A DNA stretch of 64,000 nucleotides from Pollutibacter soli (GCA_029269725.1 JARJHS010000001.1:124001-188000), one strand, 5' to 3'; counted from the first letter of the stretch, positions 1 to 9,696 are shown. Program-made: numbers and translations. Notes: a model not told the origin generated them from the letters alone.

Positions 1-48
1 ATAAAGTTAATCCAATGAGTTTAAAATGAATTTAAGAACAAGGGGCTG

Positions 49-76
49 TTCCACTTTTGACTTTCCACTTTTTGTC
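49..76. repeat. Period-7 intergenic array (TTCCACT type)
   Basis: Four consecutive heptamers in one register: TTCCACT, TTTGACT, TTCCACT, TTTTGTC. The array abuts the stop codon of the minus-strand cytochrome gene. It is one of many such arrays in the window with different unit sequences but the same period. Confidence 0.6.
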
Positions 77-2248
77 TTATTCAAAAAATAATTCATCGAT
101 AAATATCCATCCTTTCTGGCCTTTACCACCATGCCATTGAGGCAGCTTCTGAACATTAAGTGCATCAATTTGTATGTATTTGTAACTGCCTGGTTTGATA
201 TTGACCGCGTATGGCTTTATTCTCGCAGGTCCGTATTTAGTAGGCTGTTCCGGAATCAGCTGACCGATCTGAACAAGATGGGCAGAATCGTTTCCTCCTT
301 TGATTACAATTTTTTCCGGTGGGAAAAGGTACCCGCCGGTATTATCGGCAAGGCTTAAAGTAATTTTCGAAAGTTGTGTTGCCTCTTTGAAAGTTACCAC
401 CGCACCGAAAGGACGATCCCGGAAACCCAGCCAGTTCATGAGATTATTTCTGATATCTCCTTTTTCGTTATCGATCAGGTTATTTCCGCCTTCGAGAGCG
501 TATCGCGGATCTGGCGCATGCGTAAGTCTTACATCCACCGGACTTTTTCCAGAAACAAATAGTTGGTATTCACTGACAGGACTGCTATACCAGCCCGGTA
601 AAACTGCAATCGCTTTAATCGTCATCGGGCTGTCAATCCTGATCGGATCTTTATAAATAACGCCAGTAATACTATCAGGATCTTTACCATCTGTTGTAAA
701 TCTTATTATAGTGCCGGGCAGCGAATGTTTTAATATGACATCTCTTCCTTTCGCTACTACCAGTGTGTCAGGATTTTTAAGCTGCGGAGCTGTAAGCCTT
801 AATTTTTCAGCTGTATCAGGCACATACCCGCGATTCCATTTGACTAAAGGGAAGCGTTTGTTAAGATCTTTTACGGCATTGCTATCAACAGGCGTATTCC
901 AAAGAAATACTTCTTTTAAGGATGAGATCTCTTTAAGTTTTTCAAGATATTTTAAATCCACTTTTGTATTTGCAAGAGAAATCGATGTCAGTTTTTCGCA
1001 GGATTTCAGATCTGAAAAACCCGATCCTGTGATATCGGTTCCATTCAGTATAAGGTGTTCGAGGTTGTTGAAGGTGGCAATCTCTTTTAGCACATCATCT
1101 TTTACCGGCATATTGGAAAGATTGAGTCCAACAATCTGCGTTTTGATGGTTCGCAGCGCCGTGAGCATCTCCGGTTTGTAGTACGCACGAACAAAGAAAC
1201 TTACATTGAGCGCAGGTGAGTTTTTTGCGCGGGGACTGATTGTACGGAATGGGCTTACCAACTGCGCCAATATTTTTTCATCAGCAGCTGCAAAGGAGTA
1301 TGTTGTAGTATCGGTTATAATTTCATTTTCGGTCTGGATAAATCCTGCTGCCATTTTTCTCAGGCTGTCGTCAATGGCATATTCACGAAAAGTTTTCCTG
1401 GTATCTGCGCCATAGGAAATCCAGGTCTCGATTAAATTGATTTCAAGATCAGTCAGTTGCGGCTTGCCTTTCGGTGGCATATGTTTTTTCTCCGATGGAT
1501 CCATCATCACTCTCTGCATGATATGACTGTTGAGCGGATTACCGGCCACCCACAACGGACCATCCTTTCCACCTTTCAGCATGCGGTCGACATCAGTCAT
1601 CACCAGGTTCCCTTTTGCTTTTTTCTCATTGTGGCAGGAAAAACATTTTGCTTCAAGGATAGGAACGACTGCAGCTTCAAACACAGCGCTGCTATCAGAA
1701 TATACTCTTTGTTTTTTAACAACAACTTCTTCAACCTCCCCGCCGGTAAGAAAATCTTCACCGTGAGTGAGTGAACCCCCATAATGACTTCCCGCAATCA
1801 TGAATGCACATTCCAACAGAACAAGGCCGTTAATCAGTTTTGCATTAAACCACTGATATGTATAACCGAGCCAGATGAGGAAACAAAGGATAGCTGTTAC
1901 CGAACCTGTGATCAGATGGGTCTTAAGCAATTCCGGATCATAACCTCCTGCGATCGAAAGAAACAATCCTGTAAGCGCACTGATCGTGACAAAAAATGCA
2001 GCATGAAGGAGAATGAATCCAAATACATTGTCCATTGCATTATGATCACCAAAAGATTTTCTGAAAAATGCAAATACAGGAAGAAGGAGAATCAGTACAA
2101 TCGGGAAATGCAATAACAGCGGATGAAATCTGCCGCTTCCCTGCAACCATACAGGCACAGCAAGATGATCTTTAAACAACAGCAGGATGATCAGGATTCC
2201 CTGCAACAAAAAAACAAGGTTGGCAAGAATCGAACGATACGTTGACAT
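77..2248 (-). CDS. Membrane-anchored planctomycete-type cytochrome c protein with LRR-like and chitobiase-like domains
   Basis: Multi-domain protein of 723 residues. Residues 1-165 hold several hydrophobic segments resembling a DUF2231-like membrane domain. A single c-type heme site CxxCH lies at C202/C205/H206, with a downstream HMPPKG that can supply the axial Met, as in the planctomycete cytochrome C (PSCyt1) family. The middle has leucine-rich-repeat-like segments (around 345-440). A region resembling the chitobiase C-terminal domain follows (about 465-540), and the end looks like a discoidin-type sugar-binding fold. It is the last gene of a three-gene minus-strand operon, 41 bp after the DUF1501 gene. 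The domain calls are pattern-based. The substrate is unknown; a periplasmic, glycan-related redox or binding role is inference. The class call is secure, the function is not. Confidence 0.82.
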   Translation of the reverse strand: MSTYRSILANLVFLLQGILIILLLFKDHLAVPVWLQGSGRFHPLLLHFPIVLILLLPVFAFFRKSFGDHNAMDNVFGFILLHAAFFVTISALTGLFLSIAGGYDPELLKTHLITGSVTAILCFLIWLGYTYQWFNAKLINGLVLLECAFMIAGSHYGGSLTHGEDFLTGGEVEEVVVKKQRVYSDSSAVFEAAVVPILEAKCFSCHNEKKAKGNLVMTDVDRMLKGGKDGPLWVAGNPLNSHIMQRVMMDPSEKKHMPPKGKPQLTDLEINLIETWISYGADTRKTFREYAIDDSLRKMAAGFIQTENEIITDTTTYSFAAADEKILAQLVSPFRTISPRAKNSPALNVSFFVRAYYKPEMLTALRTIKTQIVGLNLSNMPVKDDVLKEIATFNNLEHLILNGTDITGSGFSDLKSCEKLTSISLANTKVDLKYLEKLKEISSLKEVFLWNTPVDSNAVKDLNKRFPLVKWNRGYVPDTAEKLRLTAPQLKNPDTLVVAKGRDVILKHSLPGTIIRFTTDGKDPDSITGVIYKDPIRIDSPMTIKAIAVLPGWYSSPVSEYQLFVSGKSPVDVRLTHAPDPRYALEGGNNLIDNEKGDIRNNLMNWLGFRDRPFGAVVTFKEATQLSKITLSLADNTGGYLFPPEKIVIKGGNDSAHLVQIGQLIPEQPTKYGPARIKPYAVNIKPGSYKYIQIDALNVQKLPQWHGGKGQKGWIFIDELFFE

Positions 2249-2289
2249 GAAGGTCTGCTCAGGGTTGATTTTAGAATAGGGTACTGTTA

Positions 2290-3741
2290 CTAGGCAAGAA
2301 TATCTTTCACAACGGTTCCCTCAACATCAGTAAGCCTGTACCGGCGACCCAGATGTCGATATGTAAATTGCTCATGACGCATGCCCAGCAGGTGCAACAT
2401 GGTCGCATGAAAATCATGCACACTTACCGGATCCTTCACGATATTATAGCCAAATTCATCAGTTTCTCCATAGGAAATTCCAGGCTTCACTCCACCGCCT
2501 GCCATCCAGATGGAAAAACATTTCGGATGATGATCCCTTCCGTAATTGTCTTTTGATAAATCGCCCTGACAGTAATTTGTTCTTCCGAATTCGCCACCCC
2601 AAACTACGAGTGTTTCATCAAGAAGTCCCCGTTGTTTAAGATCCTGCACCAATGCAGCAGAAGCGCGATCCACGTCCTGCGCCTGCAATGGCATTTCGCC
2701 AACAAGATTGCCATGCTGGTCCCATCCCTGGTGATACAATTGAACAAATCGAACCCCGGCTTCGGAAAGCTTACGGGCAAGCAGACAGTTTGCAGCGTAT
2801 GTACCTGGCACAAGACAATCAGCTCCATACATTTTTACGATATGGTCGGGCTCGCGGCTCAGATCTGTCAGCTCGGGCACTGCAGTCTGCATCCTGTACG
2901 ACATTTCATATTGCTGAATCTTAGTCTGAATTTCAGGATCGCCTGTTTTATCAAATGCCATGTTGTTCAGCTTTGCCAGTTCATCCAGCATATCCCTTCG
3001 GGACACTTTATCCTGGCCCTGTGGATTTTTCAGATACAGGACCGGATCTTCTCCGCTGCTGAAAACAACGCCCTGGTGAACACTATCAAGAAATCCATTG
3101 GTCCAAAGCTTGCTGTAAACACCTTGTCCGTTTCCACGACCGCGCGAAAGCAGTACACAAAATGCAGGGAGATTTTTATTATCACTTCCTAAACCATAAC
3201 TCATCCATGCACCCATACTTGGTCTGTTGCCCTGTTGTGCACCTGTCTGGAAAAAAGTAAGCGCCGGATCATGGTTAATGGCATCGGTATGGATAGTTTT
3301 TATCACACAGATATCATCGGCAATCCTGGCCATATTGGGAAACATCTCGCTCACCCATGTACCAGACTGACCATGCTGATCGAATTTAAATGCTGATCCC
3401 ACCAGTGGAAATTTTTTCTGGCCAGAAGTCATTCCTGTCAGGCGCTGACCCATGCGAACAGATGCAGGCAAATCCTGCCCCAGCATGTCAGCAAGCTTAG
3501 GCTTATAATCGAATGTTTCCAGTTGCGAGGGTGCACCGTTCTGAAAAAGATAGATGACTCTTTTCGCTTTTGGCGCAAAGTGGGGCAGGCCTGCTAACAA
3601 GGCCTGTGTGTCATCTTCCTTTTTGCCAAAAAGATCCGGTAACAAAAGCGATCCGAGCGCAACACCGCCGATTCCCAAACCGGCCTTTGTCAGGAAATGT
3701 CTTCTCGTGGTGTTTAGCCGGAATTTATTGAATTCGTCCAT
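2290..3741 (-). CDS. DUF1501 family protein, Tat-exported, sulfatase-like fold
   Basis: The 483-residue protein starts with a twin-arginine signal: R13-R14 in TTRRHFLTKAG, followed by a Gly/Ala/Leu-rich hydrophobic stretch, so export of a folded protein is likely. The body matches DUF1501, a family in the alkaline phosphatase / sulfatase superfamily (LFQNGAPSQLETFDYKP, WGGEFGRTNYCQG, GRDHHPKCFSIWMAGGGVKPG). The His/Asp-rich GRDHHP segment looks like a metal site. Only two bases separate it from the upstream DUF1549/DUF1553 gene, so the two are co-transcribed. The same pairing is common in planctomycetes. The enzymatic activity of the family is not established; hydrolysis of sulfated or phosphorylated glycans is only a guess. 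Confidence 0.88.
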   Translation of the reverse strand: MDEFNKFRLNTTRRHFLTKAGLGIGGVALGSLLLPDLFGKKEDDTQALLAGLPHFAPKAKRVIYLFQNGAPSQLETFDYKPKLADMLGQDLPASVRMGQRLTGMTSGQKKFPLVGSAFKFDQHGQSGTWVSEMFPNMARIADDICVIKTIHTDAINHDPALTFFQTGAQQGNRPSMGAWMSYGLGSDNKNLPAFCVLLSRGRGNGQGVYSKLWTNGFLDSVHQGVVFSSGEDPVLYLKNPQGQDKVSRRDMLDELAKLNNMAFDKTGDPEIQTKIQQYEMSYRMQTAVPELTDLSREPDHIVKMYGADCLVPGTYAANCLLARKLSEAGVRFVQLYHQGWDQHGNLVGEMPLQAQDVDRASAALVQDLKQRGLLDETLVVWGGEFGRTNYCQGDLSKDNYGRDHHPKCFSIWMAGGGVKPGISYGETDEFGYNIVKDPVSVHDFHATMLHLLGMRHEQFTYRHLGRRYRLTDVEGTVVKDILA

Positions 3742-3743
3742 AA

Positions 3744-6107
3744 TCAGGATTTTGTTGTTGCTTCTTCCAGGTTATACAACATATGTACTACCTGCATCAG
3801 TGAAGCGTGTTTTACTGGATCAATAGTTTTATCAACTTTATATTCCCCGACGCTGATAAACTGGACAGCACGGGTTTTGTCAGCACTGAATCTTTCGTTC
3901 TCTTTTTTGTAATAAGCGTTGATTGAATTTATTTCATCCTTCGAAGGTTGACGACATAAAATCAATCGGTATGCTTTCAGAATTTTTTCATCTTCTGTTG
4001 ATGATTCTTTAATAAGATTTTCTGATAATACTCTTGCAGCTTCCAGCACCTGTGGATCATTCAGAATAACCAAAGCCTGCAATGGAGTATTTGTGCGAAT
4101 ACGATTTACCTCACACTGGTCCCTTGTACTGGCATCGAAAATCAGCATGGATGGGGGAGGGGCCGTTCTCTTTATAAATGTATACATTCCTCTTCTGTAA
4201 AGACGATCACCATGATCCTGTACATATTTACTGAGCTGTCCGCGACCGGATGTACTGGACTCCCATATCCCTTTGGGTTGATAAGGCTTCACACTTGGCC
4301 CGCCGATATCCATGTTCAACAAACCACTGCTGGCAAGAATATAATCTCTTGTTAATTCTGCGGTTAGCCGTAAACGTGGGGCGTGCGAATACCATTTATT
4401 TTCAGGATCTTTTTCCATTTGTTTTTTGCTGATGGCTGCAGACTGGCGATACGTCGAAGACATCATGATTTGCTTCACGAGCCTTTTAATATCCCACCCG
4501 TGCTCACGGAAATCTGATGCCAGCCAATCCAGTAATTCAGGATGAGTGGGAAGATCTCCCTGCATTCCAAAATCTCCAATTGTTTTTACAATCCCTTTTC
4601 CAAAGAATTCCAACCACATCCTGTTTACAAATACTCTCGCCGTTAACGGATTTTTTGGATCGAATAACCATTGCGCAAGACCCAGCCTGTTAGGTTGATA
4701 AGTGATTGTATCAAACGGAAGAATTGCTTTTGGAAGATTCATCTGCACCGTATCGCCGGGTTGATCATATACCCCGCGATTCAGTACACGGGTTACCCTC
4801 CGCACACTGCTGTCTTTCATGATCATCACGGTTACGGCGCCTGTATCTTTTTTATTGATGAATCGCAGGATACTATCAACATCTTTTGTGGTGATCTTCA
4901 TGTTTGGAGGATCTGCAAGAGATGCGAGAGAAATATCTCCAACCAGGCCTTTTTCATTTACCTGGTTAAAAAAGGCAAATGTTCCATAATAATCTTTCTG
5001 AGCAACCGGATCATATTTGTGATCGTGGCATTTCGCACACTCAAATGTTATTGAGAGAAATGCTTTTCCGAAAGTGTTTGTTCTGTCAGTTACATACTCA
5101 AGTCGATACTCTTCGTCGATAACTCCACCCTCCTGAGTGATTTTATGATTTCTGTTAAAACCGGAAGCGAGCAGTTGTTCCTTGCCGGGATTATCCATGA
5201 GGTCTCCTGCAAGTTGCCAGGTGACAAATTTTTCATAAGAATAATTTGCATTAAACGCATGAATGACCCAATCGCGCCATGGCCACATGGTACGTGTGCC
5301 ATCATCCTGGTAACCGTGACTGTCAGCATATCTTGCAACGTCAAGCCAGGGCAAGGCCATTTTTTCCCCGAAATGTGGATTGGCAAGAAGAGTATCAATC
5401 ATTTTTTCATATGCATTGTCCGATTTGTCATTCATGAATGCATCCTGCATCGACAATGTGGGCGGAAGTCCGGTGAGATCGAGACTTGCTCTTCTTAAAA
5501 GTTGTTCTTTAGTTGCTTCTTCATTGGGCTTCAGTCCGGCTGCTTTCTGTTGCTGAAGGATGAACTTATCAATTTCATTTTTCGACCAGTCATCGCTTTT
5601 TATTTCGGGAACAACAGGCTTTTCCGGAGCAATAAAGGCCCAGTGCTTTTTGTATTTCGCACCCTGGGCGATCCATTTTTTAATAATTTCTATTTCATTT
5701 GGCGTAAGTACAAGATTAGAGGAAGGAGGGGGCATGAGGACCGAAGTATCGGCAGAACTAATTCGGAGAAACAATTCTGAATTCAATGGGTCGCCGGCAA
5801 CAAGTACATGCCTTAAAGAATCATCTTTAAGCGCGGCAAAGGCGCCTTCTTCCGTATCGAGCCTCAGGCCGGCTTCTCTGGCAGCTGCATCCGGCCCGTG
5901 GCATTTGAAACAACGGTCGGATAAAATAGGCCTTACATGAAAATTGAAATCAATAGTACCGGGTACGCTGGCACCTGCGTCTGCATCACCATTACAACGG
6001 GAGAAAACGGCGATGATCAACACTATTGCTATAACGATTAAAACCGGGAACCTCAGCGAAAATTTTGACAGATACAGACGAAGCCTTACCACTGATATCA
6101 TATGCAA
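3744..6107 (-). CDS. PSD1 / planctomycete cytochrome C domain protein (PSCyt1-DUF1549-DUF1553)
   Basis: The protein has 787 residues and is the first gene of the operon. An N-terminal hydrophobic segment (about 18-37) serves as signal or anchor. A PSCyt1 domain carries heme site C66/C69/H70 (CFKCHGPD) with the downstream Met motif LMPPPSS. It is followed by DUF1549, which holds a second CxxCH at C357/C360/H361 (CAKCHDHKYDPV), and by DUF1553 in the C-terminal half (NPLTARVFVNRMW, RRGMYTFIKRTAPPPSM, CEVNRIRTNTPLQALVILNDP). This is the canonical architecture of the family. With the DUF1501 gene and the C-terminal cytochrome gene it forms a cassette better known from Planctomycetes and Verrucomicrobia. 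The two heme sites imply electron transfer outside the cytoplasm; the reaction is unknown. The start could also be the Met two codons in. Confidence 0.88.
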   Translation of the reverse strand: MHMISVVRLRLYLSKFSLRFPVLIVIAIVLIIAVFSRCNGDADAGASVPGTIDFNFHVRPILSDRCFKCHGPDAAAREAGLRLDTEEGAFAALKDDSLRHVLVAGDPLNSELFLRISSADTSVLMPPPSSNLVLTPNEIEIIKKWIAQGAKYKKHWAFIAPEKPVVPEIKSDDWSKNEIDKFILQQQKAAGLKPNEEATKEQLLRRASLDLTGLPPTLSMQDAFMNDKSDNAYEKMIDTLLANPHFGEKMALPWLDVARYADSHGYQDDGTRTMWPWRDWVIHAFNANYSYEKFVTWQLAGDLMDNPGKEQLLASGFNRNHKITQEGGVIDEEYRLEYVTDRTNTFGKAFLSITFECAKCHDHKYDPVAQKDYYGTFAFFNQVNEKGLVGDISLASLADPPNMKITTKDVDSILRFINKKDTGAVTVMIMKDSSVRRVTRVLNRGVYDQPGDTVQMNLPKAILPFDTITYQPNRLGLAQWLFDPKNPLTARVFVNRMWLEFFGKGIVKTIGDFGMQGDLPTHPELLDWLASDFREHGWDIKRLVKQIMMSSTYRQSAAISKKQMEKDPENKWYSHAPRLRLTAELTRDYILASSGLLNMDIGGPSVKPYQPKGIWESSTSGRGQLSKYVQDHGDRLYRRGMYTFIKRTAPPPSMLIFDASTRDQCEVNRIRTNTPLQALVILNDPQVLEAARVLSENLIKESSTEDEKILKAYRLILCRQPSKDEINSINAYYKKENERFSADKTRAVQFISVGEYKVDKTIDPVKHASLMQVVHMLYNLEEATTKS

Positions 6108-6316
6108 GATTGGGATGTTAAAAATACAGTTTTTGTTTCTATAGATATTAAAAAAAGCCAGTCCGGCTCAACAATAAAACGCCTGCAGATGTTGTGAAAC
6201 AGGAACTATTCTTTGATTTGTATTTTCAGAAAAAGGGTTTAAATTTAAAGTAATGATCCCTCCTTTTGGAAATCCGCCAGAATTCTCTCCTTTTTTTTAA
6301 CCTAAATTGCTTTCCA

Positions 6317-6697
6317 ATGGTTCAGACAGATCTCGCACAGCTCACCAGGGAGTGCAGCTCCTGGAAAGAGAGTTTACGTAATTCCCGCTCAGAACTCTCC
6401 GTTTACAGAAACAAACTCCAGGAAGTAGTTTCTCATCCTATTAGTAAGGCCGCACTCCCGGAAGTAGAACATTACGACAATCAGTTCGACATTCAGCTCT
6501 CGAACATCAATCACCTCAAGCATGCTATCAAAGAGCATGAACGACTCGCCTCAGCAGATTTTATTCAGAAGAATCAGACAACTGCTGAAATTTTGTGGGA
6601 AAAACATGAACAGCTTCATGATGAGTACCAGCGACTGGAAAATACCATATCGGAATTAAAAAACGATTTCAGCTCATTTGTAACTAAGGTCGGATAA
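6317..6697 (+). CDS. Small coiled-coil protein of unknown function
   Basis: I do not recognise a family. The start was chosen at the ATG giving MVQTDLAQL, because the upstream extension is Phe/Asn-rich and lacks coiled-coil character. The 126-residue product is polar and helical, with Leu/Ile spaced in heptads (ECSSWKESLRNSRSELSVY, QFDIQLSNINHLKHAIKEHER, EHDEYQRLENTISEL-type pattern), and has no signal peptide or membrane segment. It is probably a cytoplasmic two-helix coiled coil. It precedes the EF-G-like gene by about 120 bp in the same direction. Coding is supported by the uninterrupted frame and amphipathic pattern. Confidence 0.6.
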   Translation: MVQTDLAQLTRECSSWKESLRNSRSELSVYRNKLQEVVSHPISKAALPEVEHYDNQFDIQLSNINHLKHAIKEHERLASADFIQKNQTTAEILWEKHEQLHDEYQRLENTISELKNDFSSFVTKVG

Positions 6698-6819
6698 CAG
6701 CAACGATACTTTCGGGCCCGATCTGATTTTCATTTTACTTAACTGCAGCGATCAGCTATTGACCAGCTGGCGGGCCGGTTTGAAGTGTCGTCATTTCTTC
6801 ACACTCTAAATTGTTTGTC

Positions 6820-8955
6820 ATGCCTGAATTTGATAGCTCTCATGTAAAAAATATTGTCTTGCTCGGTCATGCCGGATCGGGTAAGACCACCTTAGCGGAA
6901 TGCATGCTCTTCGAAGCAAACATCATCAATCGCCGCGGTGCAGTACAGGATAAGAACACTGTCGGCGACTACCACGAGCTTGAACAGGAAAGAGGAAATT
7001 CCATTTTTTCAAAACTCATGCACACGCGCTGGCGCGGCTACAAAATCAATATCATAGATACCCCCGGTTATGATGATTTTAATGGCGAAGTGATATCTGC
7101 TCTTCGTGTAGCCGACACCGGTGTATTGTTGTTAAACGCATCTATGGGCGTTGAGGTTGGTTCAGATATCATCTGGGACTATACTGAAAAATTTAAAACG
7201 CCCATGATACTTGCCATCAATAAGCTGGATCATGAAAAAGCAGATTTCGATAAAACATTACTGCAGGCCAAAGCACATTTTGGATCGGGTGTTGTTGCTG
7301 TTCAGTACCCACTGGAAACCGGTCCGGGATTCAATAGCATCATCGATGTTTTAAAAATGACGATGTATGTTTTTCCTGCAGGAGGTGGAAAGCCGGAGAA
7401 AAAGCCCATCCCGGAGTCAGAAAAAGAAAAGGCAGAACAATTGCATAAAGATCTGGTGGAAACAGTTGCAGTGAATGATGAAACACTTATGGAACATTAC
7501 CTTGAAAAAGGTGAACTGGATGAAGATGAAATGCGTGAAGGGTTAAAAAAATCGCTGATCAGGCATGATATTTTTCCTGTGTTTTGTCTTTCTGCAGAAA
7601 AAGATATGGGCAGCGGTCGCTTGATGGGCTTTATCGACAATGTTTGCCCCAGCGCCAACGAGATGCCACCACAAAAAACGATGGGTGGTGAAAGCATTAC
7701 CTGTGACCCTAACGGTCCTGCCTGCATATTTGTTTACAAGACGACTTCGGAACCACATGTTGGAGAACTATCCTTCTTCAAAGTCTATTCGGGTGTTGTG
7801 AAATCGGGAATGGAACTGGTCAATGAAGAGAATAACATAACAGAGAAGATCAATCAGCTTTTTATTGTGGAAGGAAATAAAAGAACAGCGGTAAACGAAC
7901 TCGTTGCCGGTGATATCGGCGCTACACTGAAGCTGAAACATACGCATGTTAATAACACTCTCCATGTAAAAGGAAAAAATTACGCTTTAAATCCGATTGA
8001 GTTTCCTGCGGCAAACATGACCGTAGCAATCGAGCCCCTGAAAAAAGGTGAAGAGGATAAATTGTCACAGGCATTACATGCTATCCGGGAGGAAGATCCT
8101 ACAATCACCATTGAAGTTTCTCCCGAACTGAAACAGATCCTGCTTCATTCGCAGGGAGAAATGCATCTGGCAGTGGCAAAGTGGAAAATAGAGCATGTGC
8201 ACAAAGTTGATGTGAAATTTACAAAGCCGCGTATCCCTTACCGTGAGACGATCCGCAAACCATCCGAATCAACCTACCGGCATAAAAAGCAATCAGGAGG
8301 AGCCGGGCAATTTGGCGAAGTCTTTATGCGTATTGAACCCTGGCATGAAGGAATGCCTGATCCTAAGGGTCTTACTGTTCGCTCAAGGGAAGAGCATCCG
8401 TTGGAGTGGGGTGGTAAGCTGGTATATTACAATTGCATTGTGGGTGGTGCCATCGACACGCGGTTTCTCCCATCAATTCTGAAAGGCGTTATGGAGAAAA
8501 TGCATGAGGGACCACTTACGGGATCCAAGGTTCGTGATATCCGCGTATCCGTCTACGATGGTAAAATGCACCCTGTCGACAGCAATGACATCTCGTTCAA
8601 AATTGCGGGAATGATGGCTTTCAAGCAGGCCTTTCAACAGGCGGATCCGCAGTTGCTGGAACCCATCTGGCACCTGGACGTTTTCTGTCCGGATGATCTT
8701 ACCGGTGCTGTCATGGGTGATCTGCAGACTCGACGTGCAATTGTTGAGGGAATAGACAATGAAGGTCATTTCAGAAAAATCTCCGCAAAAGTTCCTTTGG
8801 CAGAAATGGATGGATATTCTTCATCTCTCAGATCGGTAACACAGGGCCGCGCAAAATTCCATATGCACTTTGATGAATATGCCCCCGTGCCATTTGAGAT
8901 GCAGAAAAAGCTGATCGAGGATTATCATAAAACGGCAACAGCAGAATTGGTCTGA
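6820..8955 (+). CDS. Elongation factor G-like GTPase (EF-G-2 type paralog)
   Basis: EF-G family protein of 711 residues from the ATG; a TTG nine bases upstream is a less likely start. G1 is intact (GHAGSGKT, residues 16-23) and G4 is NKLD (134-137). The G3 motif reads DTPGYDDF (80-87), with Tyr84 where translational GTPases normally have the catalytic His. The switch I region keeps EQERG but continues NSIFSKL instead of the usual ITI. EF-G domains II-V follow (LLHSQGEMHLAVAKWKIE, GGAGQFGEVFMRIEP), ending near GRAKFHMHFDEYAPVP. Tyr at this position is typical of the EF-G-2 / cd04170-like subgroup (family knowledge), so this is an auxiliary paralog rather than the ribosomal fusA. It is monocistronic and ends at a strong hairpin shared with the convergent dodecin gene. 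Confidence 0.85.
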   Translation: MPEFDSSHVKNIVLLGHAGSGKTTLAECMLFEANIINRRGAVQDKNTVGDYHELEQERGNSIFSKLMHTRWRGYKINIIDTPGYDDFNGEVISALRVADTGVLLLNASMGVEVGSDIIWDYTEKFKTPMILAINKLDHEKADFDKTLLQAKAHFGSGVVAVQYPLETGPGFNSIIDVLKMTMYVFPAGGGKPEKKPIPESEKEKAEQLHKDLVETVAVNDETLMEHYLEKGELDEDEMREGLKKSLIRHDIFPVFCLSAEKDMGSGRLMGFIDNVCPSANEMPPQKTMGGESITCDPNGPACIFVYKTTSEPHVGELSFFKVYSGVVKSGMELVNEENNITEKINQLFIVEGNKRTAVNELVAGDIGATLKLKHTHVNNTLHVKGKNYALNPIEFPAANMTVAIEPLKKGEEDKLSQALHAIREEDPTITIEVSPELKQILLHSQGEMHLAVAKWKIEHVHKVDVKFTKPRIPYRETIRKPSESTYRHKKQSGGAGQFGEVFMRIEPWHEGMPDPKGLTVRSREEHPLEWGGKLVYYNCIVGGAIDTRFLPSILKGVMEKMHEGPLTGSKVRDIRVSVYDGKMHPVDSNDISFKIAGMMAFKQAFQQADPQLLEPIWHLDVFCPDDLTGAVMGDLQTRRAIVEGIDNEGHFRKISAKVPLAEMDGYSSSLRSVTQGRAKFHMHFDEYAPVPFEMQKKLIEDYHKTATAELV

Positions 8956-8962
8956 TTAAAAA

Positions 8963-9001
8963 ATCCTGCAACAGATGATCGGACTGTTGCAGGATCTTTT
9001 T
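8963..9001. terminator. Bidirectional terminator between EF-G-like and dodecin genes
   Basis: A 12-bp perfect stem ATCCTGCAACAG / CTGTTGCAGGAT (8963-8974 with 8984-8995) with a 9-nt loop, followed by a T-run on the plus strand and flanked by A-rich sequence that gives a T-run on the minus strand. It lies between two convergent stop codons. Confidence 0.85.
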
Positions 9002-9002
9002 T

Positions 9003-9206
9003 CTATTCATCAAGTCTGAAAGATATTTTACAGATCGCACCCCAGGTAGTGATCTTTCCGTTTTTTACATGACACTTGATGTCTTTCACGTACAATGAAT
9101 CAATATTTCTCACTGTTTTTGACGCTTCCTTTACACCTGTTTTTATTGCATCTTCTAATCCCTTATCAGATGACGCTATAATTTCAATGACTTTTACAAC
9201 TGGCAT
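9003..9206 (-). CDS. Dodecin family flavin-binding protein
   Basis: A 67-residue protein with the dodecin pattern: VVKVIEIIASSDKGLEDAIKTGV, then KEASKTVRNIDSLYVKDIKC and a final beta strand. The length fits the family (about 65-75 residues). Dodecins form hollow dodecamers that sequester riboflavin, FMN or FAD. The usual aromatic residue for flavin stacking is probably the Trp in KITTWGAICKI. It is monocistronic, convergent with the EF-G-like gene, and shares that gene's hairpin terminator. Confidence 0.88.
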   Translation of the reverse strand: MPVVKVIEIIASSDKGLEDAIKTGVKEASKTVRNIDSLYVKDIKCHVKNGKITTWGAICKISFRLDE

Positions 9207-9303
9207 TTGATTTTATTTTGAAGTGAAAAAATGAATGTTGCTTATGTATGATCAGAGTGATCAATGCCGTAAAAAATTAATCGACTGAAGGCCGGAGAAT
9301 TTT

Positions 9304-9696
9304 TTAATCAAGAAGAGTAAAGGGGATCGTCAGTTTACTGGTGTTGCCGGATCCATCAACCGCAGTCAATCTGAAAATATAGTTTCCTTTGAGATGTTCA
9401 GATAGGCGGATACTTTCATCAATTACCTGCGAACGTCCGGATGTTATACCCAGTTCCTTGTGCATGCGGACAAAGGAAGTGCCAGGGTCAATAATATCCC
9501 AGCCAACCGTTCTTAGACTCTGATCATCAGTAACAACAACTTTCACACAAAGCGGAAGTCCGTGATCGATTTCAGGAATATCGAAAGGATAGATAAGTTC
9601 GATGCCGGGATTATTGAGATCATGCAATTCTTCTGTTTTATCACATGCCGCAAACAGCAGCGAGCAAATAATTAACAGAATGAATAACCTGTGCAT
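9304..9696 (-). CDS. Small lipoprotein, DUF4625-like
   Basis: A 130-residue protein from the Met of MHRLFILLIICSLLFAAC, a lipoprotein signal with lipobox LFAAC. The mature part looks like a single Ig-like beta sandwich (PGIELIYPFDIPEIDHGLPLCVKVVVTDD, then KGNYIFRLTAVDGSGNTSKLTIPF). It resembles DUF4625-type lipoproteins of Bacteroidota, but that match is from memory of the pattern. It is likely tethered to a membrane facing the periplasm or surface. Function unknown. Confidence 0.7.
   Translation of the reverse strand: MHRLFILLIICSLLFAACDKTEELHDLNNPGIELIYPFDIPEIDHGLPLCVKVVVTDDQSLRTVGWDIIDPGTSFVRMHKELGITSGRSQVIDESIRLSEHLKGNYIFRLTAVDGSGNTSKLTIPFTLLD

Noticed and set aside
2632-3192. Open frame antisense to the DUF1501 gene
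   Set aside because: Low-quality Cys/His-rich translation fully inside a well-supported gene on the other strand.
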